From assembly GCF_030464365.1 (NCBI RefSeq), contig NZ_VCYI01000003.1, forward strand, positions 149,370-213,369: a DNA stretch of 64,000 nucleotides, given 5' to 3'. Position 1 is the first letter of the stretch. Each line of letters begins with the position of its first letter. This DNA is from Methanoculleus methanifontis (GTDB taxonomy: Archaea; Halobacteriota; Methanomicrobia; Methanomicrobiales; Methanoculleaceae). Below are positions 61,028 to 64,000 of this stretch, in pieces. The position numbers and the translations under genes were made by a program. A model generated the notes under the pieces. It was not told the origin of the DNA, ran no database searches, and was given only the letters and a program-made list of their open reading frames with translations.

Positions 61028-62086
61028 TTATAGGTTTTCGGTGTCCCGGGTGTCCGCTCCCTCCCTCGCCGCAAGAGCTGCGGCGAGGAGGCCGAGGGGA
61101 ATATTGAGGAAGTAGAGGATCAGCCGCCAGAGAACGACGAAGAGGCCGAGAAGGTAGGTGGGCACGATCCTGCTGTACAGTGTGGCGGCGCTGAGCTCCG
61201 CGATCCCTGCCGCGCCGGGGATGAGCGGAACGGCCGCGATCATCTGGAGGATGCCCTGGAAGAGGAACGACTCGGGAAAAGACGGCGGGAGATCGAGAGC
61301 GACAAGCAGCGCCGACGCCGTGGAGAAGAGGAAGGCCCAGTCGAGGACGCTTACCAGGATAGCGCCGCCGAGAGCCCGGGGATCGGCTCTCACAAACCGG
61401 GAAGCACTCGCGGCAAAGGTCTCTGTCTCGCGGGAAATCCGCTCTGCGAGCCCCTCCGCGCCGTCTGAGCCTGGACAAAACCGGAGCCAGTGGCGGCTCC
61501 GGCCGCACCGGCCGAGCACCCGGACGGCAGCGCCGCCGATAACCCGGTTCGCGAGGGAGGGGCGACGGATCAGGATGACGAGCGCGAGCAGAAGGGCGAG
61601 GACGAGGAGGAGGAAGGCCGCCACCGGGTAGAAGACGGTCGCGGCGAGGTAGCCCCAGAGGTGCCGGACGGCAAAAAGGGCTGCGAAGGTGAGGGAGGCG
61701 AAGACCACGAGGTCGAGCACCCGTTCCGCGACGACAACGGCAACGGCGTCCCCGACGGCGAGCCCGGCACGCGAGAGACGGTGGATCCGGACGGGTTCGC
61801 CGCCCACCTGGCCGGGGGTGAGCGAGCCGGCGAAGAGCGAGAGGCTCTGGGTGATCGCAAGGCTCGATAACGGCACGGTGTAACCGAGGCCGCGGCAGAT
61901 GACCCCGATCCGCACCACCCGGCAGAGGATCGATCCGGCCCGGAGCGCGAAGGCGAGGAGGAGGGCGGCGACGCCGACCTCCCCGAGGTAGGCCCGGGTT
62001 GCCGGGGTGAAGGTCGCCGCGAGCAGCCCCGCGAGGGCCGCGCCGCTGAGGAGGAGCGAGAGCGCGATCCAGAGGCGGCGCCTCAT
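61028..62086 (-). CDS. Lysylphosphatidylglycerol-synthase-TM / UPF0104 flippase-like membrane protein
   Basis: A 352-aa integral membrane protein with about eight helices, in the LPG_synthase_TM (UPF0104, MprF/AglD-like) family. Segments RVVRIGVICRGLGYTVPLSSLAIT, SLTPGQVGGEPVR and IPGAAGIAELSAATLY match the conserved blocks. Likely lipid or glycan translocation at the membrane. ATG 62086 follows GGAGAGGTGCG. It is co-directional with the ACT gene but 101 nt away. Confidence 0.82.
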   Translation of the reverse strand: MRRRLWIALSLLLSGAALAGLLAATFTPATRAYLGEVGVAALLLAFALRAGSILCRVVRIGVICRGLGYTVPLSSLAITQSLSLFAGSLTPGQVGGEPVRIHRLSRAGLAVGDAVAVVVAERVLDLVVFASLTFAALFAVRHLWGYLAATVFYPVAAFLLLVLALLLALVILIRRPSLANRVIGGAAVRVLGRCGRSRHWLRFCPGSDGAEGLAERISRETETFAASASRFVRADPRALGGAILVSVLDWAFLFSTASALLVALDLPPSFPESFLFQGILQMIAAVPLIPGAAGIAELSAATLYSRIVPTYLLGLFVVLWRLILYFLNIPLGLLAAALAAREGADTRDTENL

Positions 62087-62215
62087 GCTCGCACCTCTCC
62101 CCACGGAGCGCCTGTCCCGTTCGGCATCACGGCAGGTAGATGCCGCTCATCACGATAACATCTTCCGCCCGGCGCGGCCGGGGAGGTGTGGGAAAAAGTG
62201 GGGAGAATGGCGCCA

Positions 62216-63430
62216 TCAACGGGCGCGGATCTCCCGCGCCACCCTCCGCCCGAGTTCATACGCCCGGGCAATCTCGTCGCCGTCCGGCCGGTAGTTCACC
62301 TGGAACCCGCCGTCGATCACCTCAATCCCGGCCGCCTTCAAGGCATCCTCCGCCTGGGCGACCGCGCCGCCCATGCCGCCGTGCGACCCGAACGCGCACC
62401 CGATCTTCTTCGCCCCCAACCGGCCGGGTCGAAGCCCGCGGAGGTAACTGAGGAACCCGGCCACCGTGGGGAGGACCTCGTCCTGGAGCGTCGGCGACCC
62501 GACGAGGACCGCCTTCGAGTCGAGCACCTCCGTGACAATGTCGCTCCTGTGCGTTCCTTCGTAGCGACCGTCCCGGAGCAGGCAGACCCGGACGTCGGCG
62601 CCTTCGGCCATGACACCTTCGGCAACCGCCTTCGCCAGCATCGTGGTCGAGCCGTGCATGGTGTCGTAGACGATCGTGACCTTATCCTTTGCAACGCCCC
62701 GGCTCCAGTCGGTGTATGCCCTGAGGACATCGCCGGCGTGCGATCGCCAGATGACACCGTGGCTCGGCGCGATCATCCTGATGTCGATCCCGAGACCTCC
62801 GACCTCGTCGAGTTTCTTCAAGACCTTCGGCGCAAGTGGCACGATCAGGTTTGCGTAGAACTTCTGCGCATGGGCCATCGCCGCGTCGTGCCCGATCTCG
62901 TCGTCGAACCGGGCGGCGCTCGCGACGTGCTGCCCGAAGGCGTCGTTCGGGAAGAGGATGGCGTCTTCGGCGAGGTAGGTGAACATCGAGTCGGGCCAGT
63001 GGAGCATCGGCGCCTCGAGGAAGACGAGCGTCTTCCCGCCGAGGTCGAGGGTGTCGCCGGATTTAACAACCCGGATGTTCCAGCCCGTGGTGTCGTAGTG
63101 GCGGGCAAGCCCGGTGCGGGCCCGCTCCGTGCAGTAGATCGGGACACCGGGCATCCGCCGCACGAACGCGGGCAGCGTGCCGGAATGGTCCATCTCGATG
63201 TGGTTCACGACGATGTAATCGATCGCGCCCGGGTCGCAGACGGATCCGATACGGCCGAGGACTTCACCCTCGAATCCAGTGTAAGCGCCGTCGATCAGCG
63301 CTGTCTTCTCACCCTGGACGAGGTAGGCGTTGTATGTCGTTCCCGGGAGGGTGTAGCCGTGGTACTCCCTCAGGTTCCAGTCGATCGCCCCGACCCAATG
63401 GACGCCGGGGGCAAGTTTCGTAGGCATCAT
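62216..63430 (-). CDS. fprA: F420H2 oxidase / A-type flavoprotein FprA
   Basis: A 404-aa flavodiiron enzyme that reduces O2 to water with F420H2, protecting the anaerobe. The diiron beta-lactamase-like domain has HIEMDH (H77, E79, D81, H82), PNDAFG and APSHGVIW; the flavodoxin domain starts near 250 (VTIVYDTMHGSTTMLA) with FMN loops SPTLQDEVLPT and FGSHGGMGG. GTGAGGAAC precedes the ATG. A palindromic operator lies 16-35 nt upstream. Confidence 0.95.
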   Translation of the reverse strand: MMPTKLAPGVHWVGAIDWNLREYHGYTLPGTTYNAYLVQGEKTALIDGAYTGFEGEVLGRIGSVCDPGAIDYIVVNHIEMDHSGTLPAFVRRMPGVPIYCTERARTGLARHYDTTGWNIRVVKSGDTLDLGGKTLVFLEAPMLHWPDSMFTYLAEDAILFPNDAFGQHVASAARFDDEIGHDAAMAHAQKFYANLIVPLAPKVLKKLDEVGGLGIDIRMIAPSHGVIWRSHAGDVLRAYTDWSRGVAKDKVTIVYDTMHGSTTMLAKAVAEGVMAEGADVRVCLLRDGRYEGTHRSDIVTEVLDSKAVLVGSPTLQDEVLPTVAGFLSYLRGLRPGRLGAKKIGCAFGSHGGMGGAVAQAEDALKAAGIEVIDGGFQVNYRPDGDEIARAYELGRRVAREIRAR

Positions 63431-63445
63431 GGTTGTTCCTCACAA

Positions 63446-63465
63446 TGTTCGTATTATTACGAACA
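63446..63465. promoter_or_regulatory. Palindromic operator in the fprA promoter
   Basis: TGTTCGTA-TTAT-TACGAACA, a perfect 8-bp inverted repeat with a 4-nt spacer. A minus-strand TATA-like GGATATAGG at about 63484-63493 places the predicted start site inside the palindrome, so a bound regulator would block transcription. This suits an oxygen- or redox-responsive repressor. Confidence 0.6.
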
Positions 63466-63764
63466 CATCTATGTCGGAACATTCCCTATATCCCTTTTTC
63501 GATCTTGATCTGCGGAGCGCCGGATGAGCACCGGGTGGAGAGCAGATCGGGGCCCCGAGATCGATCACCTCCGCCCCGATCAAACATACAGCCGCGTCAT
63601 GACCTCGGCTGGCCGGGCCGGAAAAGAGGGTGTTGAGAGGCAGTGGCGCCGGCGATAGCCGGCACCCTTATGTCCCTGTGGTCTCGGGGACCTCAGGTTA
63701 TACTATAGATTATCCGGCCGTTCCGGCGAATGGAATGGAAGTCATATGGTAGTCGCAACGCGCC
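63466..63764. other. Non-coding region upstream of fprA
   Basis: About 300 nt without a supported gene. It contains the fprA TATA element and GC-rich hairpins, for example around 63671-63697. The next gene is on the same strand and ends at 63765. Confidence 0.4.
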
Positions 63765-64000
63765 TCACTCTGTGGCATCAACCTCGATCACGTACGGGTT
63801 CGGGAGGTAGCGCCCGGTAACCTCGTAGTTGTTCAGGGTGACCGTGTAGTAGCGGAGGAACTTCTCCTTGACGTCACGCATCACCTGCGGGTTCTCGTCG
63901 ACCTTCGCGTTCACCCAGAGCGTCCTCTTGTTGCCGTTCGAGGCGATCTCATGGTCTTTGACGACCGGGACACCGGCCTTGAAGAGGTGCTCTGCGTTCA
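63765..64000 (-). CDS. Unrecognised protein, C-terminal 78 residues (partial)
   Basis: The minus-strand frame ending in TGA at 63767-63765 is open to the window edge. It reads HLFKAGVPVVKDHEIASNG, NKRTLWVNAKVDENPQVMRDV and YEVTGRYLPNPYVIEVDATE near the end. Codon use matches neighbours and there is no stop for 236 nt, so it is likely real. I cannot name the family. Confidence 0.6.
   Translation of the reverse strand, partial: NAEHLFKAGVPVVKDHEIASNGNKRTLWVNAKVDENPQVMRDVKEKFLRYYTVTLNNYEVTGRYLPNPYVIEVDATE

Overview
The window is a GC-rich archaeal chromosome segment, almost certainly from a methanogen of the Methanomicrobiales; the overall gene mix looks most like Methanoculleus. Archaeal markers include TFB, aIF5B, ribosomal proteins S6e and S8e, SRP19, RIO2, a cupin-type glucose-6-phosphate isomerase, an archaeal CCA-adding enzyme, DUF460 and DUF2240 proteins, and poly-T terminators. 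Methanogen markers include an FprA-type F420H2 oxidase, HypB, an NrpR-domain protein and two F420-type LLM oxidoreductases. The genus is inferred from gene content only. No CRISPR array, rRNA, complete insertion sequence or prophage was seen.

Layout. 1-5 kb: RNA end-processing genes (cca, thpR), then a redoxin and an anaerobic ribonucleotide reductase interrupted by a 466-residue intein. 5-9 kb: an NrpR-domain protein, a TrmB regulator divergent from a surface-protein/pgi pair, then a hairpin-rich intergenic block. 9-14 kb: a tRNA thiolase, then the overlapping rio2-DUF460-thiL run. 14-20 kb: envelope genes (YhfC-like, acyltransferase, a beta-propeller protein, CotH), a broken C_GCAxxG_C_C gene, and tRNA-Ala with its 3' end duplicated in tandem. 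20-31 kb: core information genes (TFB, srp19, rps8e, rps6e, aIF5B, tRNA-His), hypB, a DsrE/5'-nucleotidase pair, TrmO, a radical SAM enzyme and a 3 x 60 bp tandem repeat.

31-45 kb is more accessory. It holds an Nramp-like transporter, a pair of LLM oxidoreductases followed by a GH15 glucoamylase-like enzyme, a lipoprotein serpin, TrmB and Bat-type regulators, a small CODH-N-terminus-like protein coupled to an MMPL exporter, a mechanosensitive-channel-like protein, a QueG-like iron-sulfur protein and an orphan DtxR dimerisation domain. 45-57 kb: a cysK and cysE-MIP18 fusion pair, membrane proteins, a lipase-like hydrolase, an HD phosphohydrolase, a RibD-like gene with two frameshifts, and an anaerobic sulfatase maturase followed by a Cys-type arylsulfatase. 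57-64 kb: tRNA-Thr, DUF3467, an orphan Cas4-like nuclease, a nucleotidyltransferase, a Sua5 protein, an ACT-domain protein, a flippase-like membrane protein and fprA with a palindromic operator.

Functional themes are oxygen-sensitive nucleotide metabolism, cysteine/Fe-S supply, oxidative defence, and secreted or surface proteins. No single locus is convincingly a new defence system. The most unusual features are the intein with lost nuclease acids, the tRNA-Ala duplication, the cysE-MIP18 fusion, the CODH-like partner of the MMPL pump, and the lipoprotein serpin.
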